A DNA stretch of 41,016 bases from Tissierellia bacterium (GCA_030537765.1 JAUNVH010000012.1:1-41016), one strand, 5' to 3'; positions 16,781-25,074 are shown, counted from the first letter of the stretch. The notes: generated by a model not told the origin, from the sequence alone. A program made the numbers and translations.

Positions 16781-17932
16781 ATGAAATTTAATTATTATAA
16801 TCCGACTAGATTAGTTTTCGGAGCAGGAAGAATAAAAGAGACGGTTGACAATATTCCAAAGGGAGTAAAAAAAGTTTTGATCCATTACGGTTCAGAAAGA
16901 ATGAGAAAAGATGGCACAATAACCACAATTCAAGCTGAAATGAAACATAAAGGCATTGAATCTATTCTATTTGGTGGAGTAGTTGCAAATCCTAGACTCT
17001 CAATGGTAAAACAAGGCATGGAAATAGTAAAAAGAGAAAATATCGACTTCATATTGGCCGTCGGCGGTGGAAGCGTAATAGACTCTGCAAAGGCAATTTC
17101 TGCAGGCCATGCATATGATGGAGAAATCTGGGATATGTTTATAGGCAAGGCAGAAGTCCCTGAAAAAGGCTTACTTCCATTGGGAGTAGTGCTTTCATTT
17201 CCGGCAACTGGAAGTGAAGACAGCACAGGCTGCGTTATAAATAATGAAATCACAAAAGAAAAGCGCAGCATCGGTTCAGATTATTTGCGTCCAGTTTTTT
17301 CAATACTAGACCCAAATCTCACACTTTCATTGCCCGATAGACAGACATTTGCAGGCATAGTCGATATGTTTAGTCATATTTTAGAAAGATATATGGTAAA
17401 TGATGACGAATATGGACTTATGGACACAATGTCAGAAGGTCTTATGCGCAGTATAATTAAAGCGGCCTATATTTTAAAAGATGATAGCAAAAATCTCTGG
17501 GCTAGAGAACAAGTTATGATCTCTTCCACCCTTGCACATAATGATATATTGGGGCTTGGTCGAGATGAAGACTGGGCAAGTCACAGAATAGGTCATGAAC
17601 TTAGCGCATTATACGATGCAATACACGGAGAAACTTTGGCAATAATCTTCCCAGCATGGATGGAATATGTAAAAGATATAAATCCAAATAGAATAATAAG
17701 ATTTGGAAAAGAAGTATTTAGACTTGGAGAAGATACAACTGTTGAAGAAACTATAAAAGCCTTTCGAGAATTTTTAAAAGATATCGGCATGCCCTTATAT
17801 TTAAAAGATTTGAATATAGGAGAAACCGACATCGAAGAAATGGCAAAGAAATGCACACTCTATGGTGATGTCGGTACCTTTAAAAAATTGAATTGTACTG
17901 ATGTCGAAAATATCTATAGATTGGCGCTATAA
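16781..17932 (+). CDS. Iron-containing alcohol dehydrogenase (butanol dehydrogenase type)
   Basis: Group III NAD(P)-dependent alcohol dehydrogenase, 383 residues, like BdhA/YugJ/YqhD. The nucleotide-binding GGGSVIDSAKAI is at 95-106. Probable metal ligands are D195 and H199 (DMFSHILERYM), H268 (SHRIGHELSA) and H282 (IHGETLA). It would reduce aldehydes to alcohols during fermentation or detoxification. It directly follows the aminotransferase with a GAGGAGG site, so it is apparently transcribed with the selenium genes, an odd partnership. Its last 19 bp overlap the convergent 4Fe-4S gene. Confidence 0.95.
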   Translation: MKFNYYNPTRLVFGAGRIKETVDNIPKGVKKVLIHYGSERMRKDGTITTIQAEMKHKGIESILFGGVVANPRLSMVKQGMEIVKRENIDFILAVGGGSVIDSAKAISAGHAYDGEIWDMFIGKAEVPEKGLLPLGVVLSFPATGSEDSTGCVINNEITKEKRSIGSDYLRPVFSILDPNLTLSLPDRQTFAGIVDMFSHILERYMVNDDEYGLMDTMSEGLMRSIIKAAYILKDDSKNLWAREQVMISSTLAHNDILGLGRDEDWASHRIGHELSALYDAIHGETLAIIFPAWMEYVKDINPNRIIRFGKEVFRLGEDTTVEETIKAFREFLKDIGMPLYLKDLNIGETDIEEMAKKCTLYGDVGTFKKLNCTDVENIYRLAL

Positions 17933-18795
17933 TCCCTTTCATCATCGTGTTTAACGCCCGCCTTGATCGCACCGACAGGGCAGACTTTCACACAATCATT
18001 ACATCTGATGCATTCGGGACTATTTGGCGTTTTATATGTGGGAATATCAAATTTACATTTAGCTTGGCATTTCTTACAATCTATACAATTATGAGATACT
18101 GAAAGCCTATAAAAGCTAATTGGATTAAATATGCCCAAAAAAGCGCCTAATGGACAGAGATATCTGCAAAAAAATCTATATAGAATAATAGAGAGCACAA
18201 TTATCAAAATTGCTATAGTCAGTTTATAAAAAAATAGACTGCCTATAGCATTTCTTATTTGTACATTTCTCAAAGCCAAAGGTATGCCTCCAAAGATTGT
18301 GCCACTTGGGCATAAATATTTGCAAAAATAAGGATCTGATATTTTTGTTGGAGAGCTAAGTAAAATAGGCAATAAAAAAACCATTATGGCCAATATAAAA
18401 TATTTTAATAGACTCAAAACTTTTGAAGCTTTTTTTGGCAATTTAAACTTTTTAACTTTTATTTTATAAAGTAGATCTTGAAAAAATCCAAATGGACAGA
18501 GATAGCCACAAAAAAACCTGCCAGCTAAAATTCCAAAAAGTCCCATAAGTCCCAATATATAAAATGACAGTGAAAACTTAGTGCTATTTTCAACTGCTTG
18601 CAAAGAACCAATTGGGCAGCTAAATATAGCTCCAGGGCATGAATAGCAGTTCAAAACTGGAATGCATACAGACTTTAGATTGCCCTTATAAATATTTCCT
18701 TCAAAAAAGCCTTTAAAATTAGAATTAAACATAGTCGCCCCCAAGGCTTGAATTAGATGGCGATGTTTTAAAATTTTTAATCTAGCCAATTCCAA
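17914..18795 (-). CDS. Membrane 4Fe-4S protein, NapH/Fer4_5-like
   Basis: 293 residues with about five membrane helices. Paired CxxxCP motifs follow the helices (C96/C100, C158/C162, C210/C214). An N-terminal cysteine-rich loop carries C44, C50, C53 and C60. Two C-terminal ferredoxin motifs (C237-C247 and C262-C272) close the protein. It probably moves electrons through or along the membrane to a flavoprotein partner. The start is uncertain: TTG at 18795 overlaps the upstream CXXC peptide gene by 14 nt and has GGAG 4 nt before it. A second in-frame TTG two codons later is better spaced. Confidence 0.9.
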   Translation of the reverse strand: MELARLKILKHRHLIQALGATMFNSNFKGFFEGNIYKGNLKSVCIPVLNCYSCPGAIFSCPIGSLQAVENSTKFSLSFYILGLMGLFGILAGRFFCGYLCPFGFFQDLLYKIKVKKFKLPKKASKVLSLLKYFILAIMVFLLPILLSSPTKISDPYFCKYLCPSGTIFGGIPLALRNVQIRNAIGSLFFYKLTIAILIIVLSIILYRFFCRYLCPLGAFLGIFNPISFYRLSVSHNCIDCKKCQAKCKFDIPTYKTPNSPECIRCNDCVKVCPVGAIKAGVKHDDERDYSANL

Positions 18796-18916
18796 TACAC
18801 TCCAAACAGATATTTATAGCTTTAATTAAAACTGTTGAAACTTCCTCGCGATAGATTCCAATAAAAATGGAAATAATAGAAGCTAAAAGTATAATATATT
18901 TCAAACGCTTTTTCAT
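18782..18916 (-). CDS. CD1871A-type CXXC motif small protein
   Basis: A 44-residue peptide: basic start (MKKRLKYIILL), one hydrophobic segment (about 6-21), a short charged stretch IYREEVSTV, and a C-terminal CLEC motif (NICLECIGIG). This matches the small CD1871A family found beside membrane 4Fe-4S proteins in Clostridia. Its function is unknown; the CXXC could bind metal or a cluster, or act in redox. CGGAGG lies about 7 nt before the ATG. Its stop lies inside the start region of the 4Fe-4S gene, so the two are coupled. Confidence 0.85.
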   Translation of the reverse strand: MKKRLKYIILLASIISIFIGIYREEVSTVLIKAINICLECIGIG

Positions 18917-18937
18917 AATTAACCTCCGATTTCTTAT

Positions 18938-18966
18938 ATTATAAAATATTAAATAATTAATTACAA
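18938..18966 (-). promoter_or_regulatory. Promoter of the CXXC peptide/4Fe-4S operon
   Basis: Minus-strand TTGTAA (18966-18961), 17-bp spacer and perfect TATAAT (18943-18938), about 22 bp before the start codon. Confidence 0.6.
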
Positions 18967-18987
18967 TTCAAATTGATTTAAATATAT

Positions 18988-19100
18988 AAAAAATGAGCGA
19001 ACGGTCGCTTCCTACGACCGTTCTGGATTAAAATAATATAAAAGGAGCGCAGAAATTATTCTGCAAACTTTATCCTGCAGATAAAGTGATTTAAAATGAT
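18988..19100 (-). ncRNA. Candidate structured small RNA, family not recognised
   Basis: A predicted minus-strand transcript of about 113 nt begins after a good extended -10 promoter. It contains hairpins ACTTTATC/GATAAAGT (19087-19067) and GCAGAA/TTCTGC (19064-19049), then a perfect 9-bp hairpin GAACGGTCG/CGACCGTTC (19023-18999). A T-run follows at 18993-18988. Alternative pairings exist: TGCAG near 19080 with CTGCA near 19060, and AGCGA/TCGCT just before the T-run. Such competing helices are what a riboswitch or attenuator shows. It ends before the promoter of the downstream operon. Confidence 0.45.
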
Positions 19101-19106
19101 AAATAC

Positions 19107-19135
19107 ATTCTAGCACATTACGCTAATAAAGTAAA
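19107..19135 (-). promoter_or_regulatory. Extended -10 promoter for the candidate small RNA
   Basis: Minus-strand TTTACT (19135-19130), 17-bp spacer ending in TGC, then TAGAAT (19112-19107). The TGN extension and exact spacing make this convincing although both hexamers deviate from consensus. Confidence 0.55.
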
Positions 19136-19298
19136 GCATAAAAAGCTAATCAAATACTTTTTTTTAAAAATTTAAAAAATTAATAAAAACTTCGCAAAGT
19201 TCAACTAAGATTTATTATTAAACTACAATCTATCAATTCATATCGAAAGCGACATTATTAAAATATCTAATATATTTCTAAATATTTACATAAAATTA
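19136..19298. other. AT-rich gap, nothing recognised
   Basis: Part of the 559-bp space between the CXXC peptide gene and the P-type ATPase. Apart from the small-RNA candidate and the Mn riboswitch with its promoter, I see no open frame with a ribosome binding site and no clear structure here. Confidence 0.6.
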
Positions 19299-19326
19299 TT
19301 GACTTTTATATGATTTTTGATATATT
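19299..19326 (+). promoter_or_regulatory. Promoter of Mn-riboswitch transcript
   Basis: TTGACT (19299-19304), 16-bp spacer, TATATT (19321-19326), about 25 bp before the aptamer. Confidence 0.55.
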
Positions 19327-19349
19327 TATTATATTGATTAAAATAACTC

Positions 19350-19458
19350 AAAGGGGAGTAGCAAGTAAAGTTTAATCGTCAATACGGAGATAATCCCGGT
19401 TAAACCCCAATGCGGTTTGCAAGACCTTTGTTTAGCAATAGCTATGCAAGGTTTTTTT
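19350..19458 (+). promoter_or_regulatory. yybP-ykoY manganese riboswitch with terminator
   Basis: The 5' core AAAGGGGAGTAGC (19350-19362) and the 3' core GCAAGACC (19419-19426) are the conserved ends of the Mn2+-sensing yybP-ykoY aptamer. They are separated by about 56 nt with paired arms. The 3' core overlaps a terminator: ACCTT (19424-19428) pairs with AAGGT (19448-19452), with an inner TAGC/GCTA helix, and then seven T. Known members are turned on by Mn2+, which stabilises the aptamer against the terminator. The target is the cation P-type ATPase 18 bp further on. Confidence 0.92.
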
Positions 19459-19475
19459 ATTTAAGGAGGCAAAGA

Positions 19476-22181
19476 TTGGAATATTATAATAAAAAGAAAG
19501 AGCAAATATTAAACGAACTGGCAGTAAAAGAAGATACGGGCTTAAGCACAGAAGCTGCTAATGAATTGCTAAAAAAATACGGACCAAATGAATTAAAAGA
19601 AGAAAAAAAGAAATCTGTATTTCAGAAAGTAATCGATCAATTTAAAGATCCAATGCTCATAATTCTTATTGTAGCGTCATTAATTTCAATATTTATAGGC
19701 GAAGTGCAAGATGCTATGATAATACTTGCAATTGTCGTTGTAAATGCAATACTTTCAATAAGTCAAGAAGGCAAAGCCGAAAAGGCAATAGAAGCATTAA
19801 AAAAGATGAGTGCGCCAAATGCAAAAGTGCTAAGAGATGGAAAAATCATAGAATTGCCATCTCCAAAAATTGTAATAGGCGATATAGTTTTGTTAGAAAC
19901 TGGTTCAATAGTGCCAGCCGATATGAGACTTATAGAATCTACAAATTTAAAAATAGACGAATCTTCTTTCACAGGTGAATCGGTGCCGGTGGAAAAATAT
20001 GCAGACACAGTCTATGAAGATAAAAGAGAAATAGGCGACAGAGAAAATATGGCGTTTAGCTCCACAATCGTAACTTACGGTAGAGGTATTGGAGTAGTTA
20101 CAGCCACTGGAACAGAAACAGAAATTGGACATATAGCAAAAAGAGTATCAGAAGTCGAAGACGAGCAGACTCCTTTACAAAAGAAATTGGCTCAACTTTC
20201 AAAAACACTTGGCATAATAGTTATTGGAGTATGCGCAGTCGTATTTATAGTTGGAAAACTTCATAATTTAGAAACTTTGCAACTCTTTATGACCACAATT
20301 TCTTTAGGCGTGGCTGCAATTCCCGAGGGGCTTCCCGCAATCGTAACAATAGTTTTGAGCTTGGGCATGGGGCGAATGGCAGATAAAAATGCCATAGTAA
20401 AAAAACTATTAGCAGTTGAAACTCTAGGGACTACCACAGTAATTTGCTCCGATAAAACTGGAACCTTAACTCAAAATGAAATGACAGTAGTAAAAGCATA
20501 TGTAAATAATACTGAAATTGAAGTAACAGGTTCAGGCTATGCTCCAATTGGCGAATTTAAACTTAATGGCAAAAAAATTGAAGCGAAAGACTTAAAAGGC
20601 TTAGATGAAATGCTTGAAATAGCAACGCTCACCAATGATGCCAAGCTAAACAGCGAGAAAGATAATATCTCAATGATTGGCGATCCAACAGAAGGCGCGC
20701 TTTTAACTCTCAGCGGAAAAGCTGGCTACACAAAAGAAGATTTAGAAGAAAAATATCCTCGTGTAGATGAAATTCCGTTCGATTCCAAACGCAAAATGAT
20801 GACGACATTCCACGAAAATTTTCACAATTATAAAGTCGTCAGCTTTACAAAAGGCGCTCCCGATATAATTATAGAAAACTGTTCTAAAATATTTTTAGAC
20901 GGTGAGATAAAAGAGCTTTCAGACCAATTAAAATCTGAACTTTTAAATAAAAATAAAGAATTTGCATCTTCTGCACTTAGAGTATTGGCATATGCCTTTA
21001 GAAATTATGAAAAAATGCCAGAAGAAAAAACTACAGAAAACATTGAAAACAATATGATTTTTGTGGGCATAACAGGAATGATAGATCCGCCTAGAGAAGA
21101 AGTAAAAGATGCAATAAAAGAATGTAAATCGGCAGGCATTATTCCAATAATGATAACGGGCGATTATTTAGACACAGCCTTTGCAATAGCCAAAGATTTA
21201 GGAATTGCTACAAAAGAGACTGAAGCCATAATGGGCAAAGAACTAAATCTAATGACAGAAGAAGAAATAAGAAAAATAGTAAAAGAAAAGAAAGTCTTTG
21301 CCAGAGTGTCGCCAGAAAATAAAGTACAAATCGTATCTGCACTAAGATCTAATGGACATATTGCTGCCATGACTGGAGATGGAGTAAATGATGCTCCAGC
21401 CATAAAACAGGCAGACATAGGAATTGCAATGGGAATAACTGGCACAGATGTTGCAAAAAGCACGGCTGAATTAATTTTGACAGACGACAATTTTGCCACA
21501 ATTGTGCATGCAGTAGAAGAAGGCAGAATAATCTATTCTAATATCAAAAAATTTGTATCGTTCCTACTATCTTGCAATATCGGAGAGATATTAATAATGC
21601 TCGTGGCAATAATAATGAATCTGCCCATACCACTACTTCCAAAGCAACTACTTTGGCTAAATCTAGTAACAGATTCATTCCCGGCATTAGCATTAGGAGT
21701 TGAAAAGGGCGAAGACGATATAATGGAAAGACCACCAAGAAGAATTGATGAGCCAATATTAGATAAAAATATGCTTTGGGGAGTATCGCTTCAGGCAATA
21801 GCAATAACAATAGGCTCAATGGTTGCCTTTATGTGGGGTCTAAAAGCATATCCCAATTCAATCACACATGCAAGAACTATAATGTTTGTAACGCTAATAA
21901 CTGCAGAACTTCTGAGATCTTATTCTTCAAGAAGCTCCCGATATACATTGCTGCATATGGGAATATTTACAAATAAAAGATTGGTTCAAGCAACGCTACT
22001 TTCATTAGGGATGATGCTTGCAGTAGTTTATATTCCGCCACTACAAGGCATATTTGATACATTTTCGCTGGGAGTAAAAGACTGGATGATAATAGCGCCG
22101 TGTTCATTGCTTCCAATACTTGCAGGCGAAATTTACAAAGCAATTAGATTTAAAAAAGAAAATAGAACTCATAAAAGATAA
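19476..22181 (+). CDS. P2A-type cation ATPase, probable Mn2+/Ca2+ exporter
   Basis: A 901-residue P-type ATPase of the calcium-pump class. The order is: N-terminal cytoplasmic domain, actuator TGES (166-169), M4 PEGLPA (E284), phosphorylated D326 in SDKTGTLTQ, hinge MTGDGVNDAPA, then membrane helices with CNIGE (M5) and NLVTD (M6) supplying further ion ligands. It is controlled by a Mn riboswitch, so manganese efflux is the likely main role. The family alone would suggest calcium. The frame is open from 19410 but that lies inside the riboswitch. TTG 19476 with AAGGAGG 6 nt upstream is the real start. Confidence 0.95.
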   Translation: MEYYNKKKEQILNELAVKEDTGLSTEAANELLKKYGPNELKEEKKKSVFQKVIDQFKDPMLIILIVASLISIFIGEVQDAMIILAIVVVNAILSISQEGKAEKAIEALKKMSAPNAKVLRDGKIIELPSPKIVIGDIVLLETGSIVPADMRLIESTNLKIDESSFTGESVPVEKYADTVYEDKREIGDRENMAFSSTIVTYGRGIGVVTATGTETEIGHIAKRVSEVEDEQTPLQKKLAQLSKTLGIIVIGVCAVVFIVGKLHNLETLQLFMTTISLGVAAIPEGLPAIVTIVLSLGMGRMADKNAIVKKLLAVETLGTTTVICSDKTGTLTQNEMTVVKAYVNNTEIEVTGSGYAPIGEFKLNGKKIEAKDLKGLDEMLEIATLTNDAKLNSEKDNISMIGDPTEGALLTLSGKAGYTKEDLEEKYPRVDEIPFDSKRKMMTTFHENFHNYKVVSFTKGAPDIIIENCSKIFLDGEIKELSDQLKSELLNKNKEFASSALRVLAYAFRNYEKMPEEKTTENIENNMIFVGITGMIDPPREEVKDAIKECKSAGIIPIMITGDYLDTAFAIAKDLGIATKETEAIMGKELNLMTEEEIRKIVKEKKVFARVSPENKVQIVSALRSNGHIAAMTGDGVNDAPAIKQADIGIAMGITGTDVAKSTAELILTDDNFATIVHAVEEGRIIYSNIKKFVSFLLSCNIGEILIMLVAIIMNLPIPLLPKQLLWLNLVTDSFPALALGVEKGEDDIMERPPRRIDEPILDKNMLWGVSLQAIAITIGSMVAFMWGLKAYPNSITHARTIMFVTLITAELLRSYSSRSSRYTLLHMGIFTNKRLVQATLLSLGMMLAVVYIPPLQGIFDTFSLGVKDWMIIAPCSLLPILAGEIYKAIRFKKENRTHKR

Positions 22182-22186
22182 TTTTT

Positions 22187-22217
22187 AGCGACTCATAAAT
22201 TTATGGGTCGCTTTTTT
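22187..22217 (+). terminator. Terminator of the P-type ATPase gene
   Basis: Long inverted repeat 22187-22212 (AGCGACTCATAAA against its complement with one G-T pair), then a T-run to 22217. Confidence 0.88.
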
Positions 22218-22379
22218 AAATGTCTTTTTAAATTAAGAAAAACTTCGGCCTTAAAGAAACAGATTAGAACTTAAAATTTTTATTAAAAATCTTTACAAAG
22301 TCTAGATTTAATTTCTTATTTGTTATATGATTAGTAAAGAAAAAATAAAGAAAAATTTAAAAAAATTGTCAATTTTGCC
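22218..22379. other. AT-rich gap, nothing recognised
   Basis: First half of the 363-bp space before the FMN-binding gene. It has no open frame with a ribosome binding site and no clear RNA motif. The second half holds a promoter, a palindrome and an untranslated leader of about 130 nt. Confidence 0.6.
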
Positions 22380-22408
22380 TTGAATAGAATATAGACATGG
22401 TCTATAAT
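22380..22408 (+). promoter_or_regulatory. Promoter with overlapping palindrome, FMN-binding gene
   Basis: TTGAAT (22380-22385), 17 bp, TATAAT (22403-22408). The spacer carries the palindrome ATAGAC-ATG-GTCTAT (22391-22405), which runs into the -10 box and so could be a repressor site. Downstream, ATATATAGT (22409-22417) and ACTATATAT (22438-22446) could form a 5' hairpin. Confidence 0.6.
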
Positions 22409-22544
22409 ATATATAGTAGAATTAGAAAACACAATTAACTATATATAGATATATTTAAATTTCAGATTACATAATAAAATAAAAAAATTTAATATATCTA
22501 TAAAGATTAAAGCTAAAACAAGTCAGAAATTTAAGGAAGATATA

Positions 22545-22982
22545 ATGAAAACTAAAAATAAAAAGAAAGTACTCGTAATGAGTTTGGCATTGATAGCAGC
22601 AATTTCAATTATAAAACCCGACACTACAGACTATAAAAACGAAGTCTCAGCCGACAATCTATACGAAGAATTTATGCCAAAAACTGGCAGTAAAACTGCT
22701 CTTAGAGATGGCATATATCAAGAGAGCGCAAAAGGCTTTAACGGAGATTTGACAGTCGAAATCAAAATACAAGACGGACTCATCACATCAGTAAAAATAG
22801 ATGAACACAATGAACACAAGACAGTTGCAAAAATTGCTTTAACAGAAATTCCTAAAAAGATTGTAGAAAATCAAACTAGTGCAGTCGATTCGGTATCAGG
22901 TGCAACTGAAACTTCTGACGCCATAAAAGCGGCAGTCAGAGCCTGCATAATTAGAGCAGGAGGCAATGCACAAGATTATTAA
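22545..22982 (+). CDS. Exported FMN-binding domain protein
   Basis: 145 residues: basic start and one hydrophobic export or anchor segment (about 8-23), a spacer, then a compact FMN-binding domain (about 52-139). DGIYQESAKGFNGDLTVEIK opens the domain. DSVSGATETS (115-124) matches the covalent flavinylation motif, with T121 the expected FMN attachment site for ApbE. Such proteins carry electrons outside the membrane. The membrane 4Fe-4S protein and CXXC peptide 4 kb away are natural partners, although the P-type ATPase lies between. AAGGAAG precedes the ATG. Confidence 0.88.
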   Translation: MKTKNKKKVLVMSLALIAAISIIKPDTTDYKNEVSADNLYEEFMPKTGSKTALRDGIYQESAKGFNGDLTVEIKIQDGLITSVKIDEHNEHKTVAKIALTEIPKKIVENQTSAVDSVSGATETSDAIKAAVRACIIRAGGNAQDY

Positions 22983-22993
22983 TTTAATTTTGA

Positions 22994-23022
22994 TTGACTA
23001 AATCTCATAAATAAACTATTAT
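22994..23022 (+). promoter_or_regulatory. Promoter of proS T-box transcript
   Basis: TTGACT (22994-22999), 17-bp spacer, TATTAT (23017-23022), about 10 bp upstream of the leader RNA. Confidence 0.6.
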
Positions 23023-23029
23023 AAATATA

Positions 23030-23233
23030 TCGATTATTCAAAAAACCAGTAATTAATTTTAGTTTGCCAAGCGAAAAAGGATTGGTGTGAGCCTTTTCAA
23101 ACGGATTAATGAAACCCACTTTTTGAGATCGACGGTCTTTCCCGTTATAGAAAGTTTGAGTAAGGCTTGTGCCTAAAAAAGAGTGGTACCACGTAAGTTT
23201 CCTTTCGTCTCTTTAGAGATGAAAGGTTTTTTT
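23030..23233 (+). promoter_or_regulatory. T-box leader (tRNA-Pro) with terminator
   Basis: The T-box sequence AGAGTGGTACCACG is at 23180-23193. Its TGGT bulge would pair with ACCA ends carrying discriminator A, as tRNA-Pro has. In stem I, GAAACCCA (23111-23118) reads as specifier codon CCC (proline) followed by the usual A. The apical region GGATTGGTGTGAGCC is typical. The terminator is an 11-bp stem (23201-23211 with 23216-23226) and seven T. Uncharged tRNA-Pro should favour the antiterminator and raise proS expression. Confidence 0.93.
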
Positions 23234-23253
23234 ATTATAAGGAGGAATTAAAT

Positions 23254-24978
23254 TTGAAACTATCAAAATACTATATGCCGACTTTGAGAGAAGATCCGCA
23301 AGATGCTGAAATTGCATCACATAAACTACTCGTCAGAGCCGGCATGATCAGAAAAAATGTGTCAGGAATTTACACCTATTTGCCACTTGGCTATCGAGTA
23401 ATCAGAAAGATTGAACAGATAGTCAGACAAGAGATGGAAAATTCCGGCTCAATTGAATGCTTACTAAGCGCAGTTCAACCTGCTGAAATTTGGCAAGCAT
23501 CAGGCAGATGGGATACCTTTGGACCAGAAATGTTCAAACTGCACGATAGAAACGAAAGAAATTTCTGTTTAGGTCCCACACATGAAGAATATTTTACAAC
23601 AGTGATTAAAGACAATATCAGAAGCTACAAACAATTGCCTTTGAATCTATACCAAATTCAAACAAAATATAGAGATGAAAAACGTCCCAGATTCGGTGTA
23701 ATAAGAGCTAGAGAATTCATAATGAAAGATGCTTATAGCTTTGACACTGGCGTTGAAGGCATGGAAGAAAGCTATATGGAAATGTGGCGAGCCTACGAAA
23801 GGTCATTTGACAGAATGAAAATTGACTATAAAATAGTCGAAGGCGATTCGGGTGCAATGGGCGGCAGAAAATCACATGAATTTATCGCACTTGCCGAAAG
23901 TGGCGAAGGAGAAATTTTTTATTGCACCAAATGTGATTATGCTGCAACAGATGAAAAGGCCGCAGTAGACTATAAATTTGAAGAAACTGATGAATTAAAA
24001 GAGCTAGAAGAAATTCACACACCCGATATAAAGACAATTGAGCAATTAGAAGAATTTCTAAAAATTGATGCCTCACACTTTGCAAAGATAATAATATTTA
24101 AGCATATATCAGGAGAAATTATAGCTGCATTAATTCCTGGTGACAGAGAATTAAACGAAATAAAACTTTTCAATGCAGCAAAAGTCAACAGCTTCGATAT
24201 GGAAAGTGCCTCGGAAGAAGATATATTTAAATTGACGGGAGCAAAGGCAGGTTTTTCAGGCCCAATCGGGTTAAAAGATGCAAAACTATATATCGATGAA
24301 CGCCTAACAAAGATGAAAAATTTAGTAGTCGGGGCAAATAAAGATGATATGCATATAAAAAATACAAATTATAAAAGAGATTTTGATGGAATTATTGTAA
24401 AAGATCTATTACAGGCAAGAGAAGGAGATATCTGCCCTAAATGTGGAAATGAGACCCATATCGAAAGAGGAATTGAAATTGGAAATATCTTCCAGCTAGG
24501 CACAAAATATGCTGAATCTTTACATGCAAGCTATTTAGATAAAGACGGAAAAGAAAATCCAATCTACATGGGTTCGTACGGAATAGGAGTCTCCAGAACG
24601 CTTGCTGCAATTGTAGAGCAGTTTCATGACGAAAACGGAATCATTTGGCCGCTTATAGTTGCGCCATATCAAATAATAATAACGCTCATAAATAAAAAAG
24701 ATGAGCAACAAACTAGACTTGCGACAGAAATTTATGAAGAATTAAAAGCTAAAGGCTATGAAGTCTTACTAGATGACAGAGATGAAAGGGCAGGCGTAAA
24801 ATTTAATGACAGAGATCTAATTGGTATTCCACTTAGAGTAACAGTTGGAAAAAAAGCTAGTGAAAATATTGTCGAATTTTCAAAAAGGACCGATATGAAA
24901 AATGAGGAAATTGAAAAATCTATACTTTTTGACTATATAAATGAGGCTTTTTTAGAAAATGAAGTAATATTCCTGTAA
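23254..24978 (+). CDS. proS: Prolyl-tRNA synthetase (bacterial type)
   Basis: Charges tRNA-Pro with proline. The 574-residue bacterial form has class II motifs in the first 200 residues (YLPLGYRVIRKIEQIVRQEM, FCLGPTHEE, RDEKRPRFGVIRAREFIMKDAYS). A YbaK-like editing domain is inserted around 225-395. Motif 3 follows (YGIGVSRTLAAIVEQ) and then an anticodon-binding C-terminus. The start is TTG, with AAGGAGG 8 nt upstream. It is controlled by the preceding T-box. Confidence 0.98.
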   Translation: MKLSKYYMPTLREDPQDAEIASHKLLVRAGMIRKNVSGIYTYLPLGYRVIRKIEQIVRQEMENSGSIECLLSAVQPAEIWQASGRWDTFGPEMFKLHDRNERNFCLGPTHEEYFTTVIKDNIRSYKQLPLNLYQIQTKYRDEKRPRFGVIRAREFIMKDAYSFDTGVEGMEESYMEMWRAYERSFDRMKIDYKIVEGDSGAMGGRKSHEFIALAESGEGEIFYCTKCDYAATDEKAAVDYKFEETDELKELEEIHTPDIKTIEQLEEFLKIDASHFAKIIIFKHISGEIIAALIPGDRELNEIKLFNAAKVNSFDMESASEEDIFKLTGAKAGFSGPIGLKDAKLYIDERLTKMKNLVVGANKDDMHIKNTNYKRDFDGIIVKDLLQAREGDICPKCGNETHIERGIEIGNIFQLGTKYAESLHASYLDKDGKENPIYMGSYGIGVSRTLAAIVEQFHDENGIIWPLIVAPYQIIITLINKKDEQQTRLATEIYEELKAKGYEVLLDDRDERAGVKFNDRDLIGIPLRVTVGKKASENIVEFSKRTDMKNEEIEKSILFDYINEAFLENEVIFL

Positions 24979-25074
24979 TATTTCTTTAGTCGAGAAAACG
25001 TTGATAAATCAACAAAATCAAATGCTGAAATACACTAGATATAAAGCAGATTAAAGCATTTTTAATAAAAAGAG

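Noticed and set aside
18999..19023. Simple terminator for a plus-strand gene
   Set aside because: There is no T-run on the plus side and no plus-strand gene upstream. The T-run and promoter fit a minus-strand RNA.
19410..19475. Upstream in-frame extension of the P-type ATPase from an ATG at 19410
   Set aside because: It lies within the Mn riboswitch and terminator. TTG 19476 has an ideal ribosome binding site.
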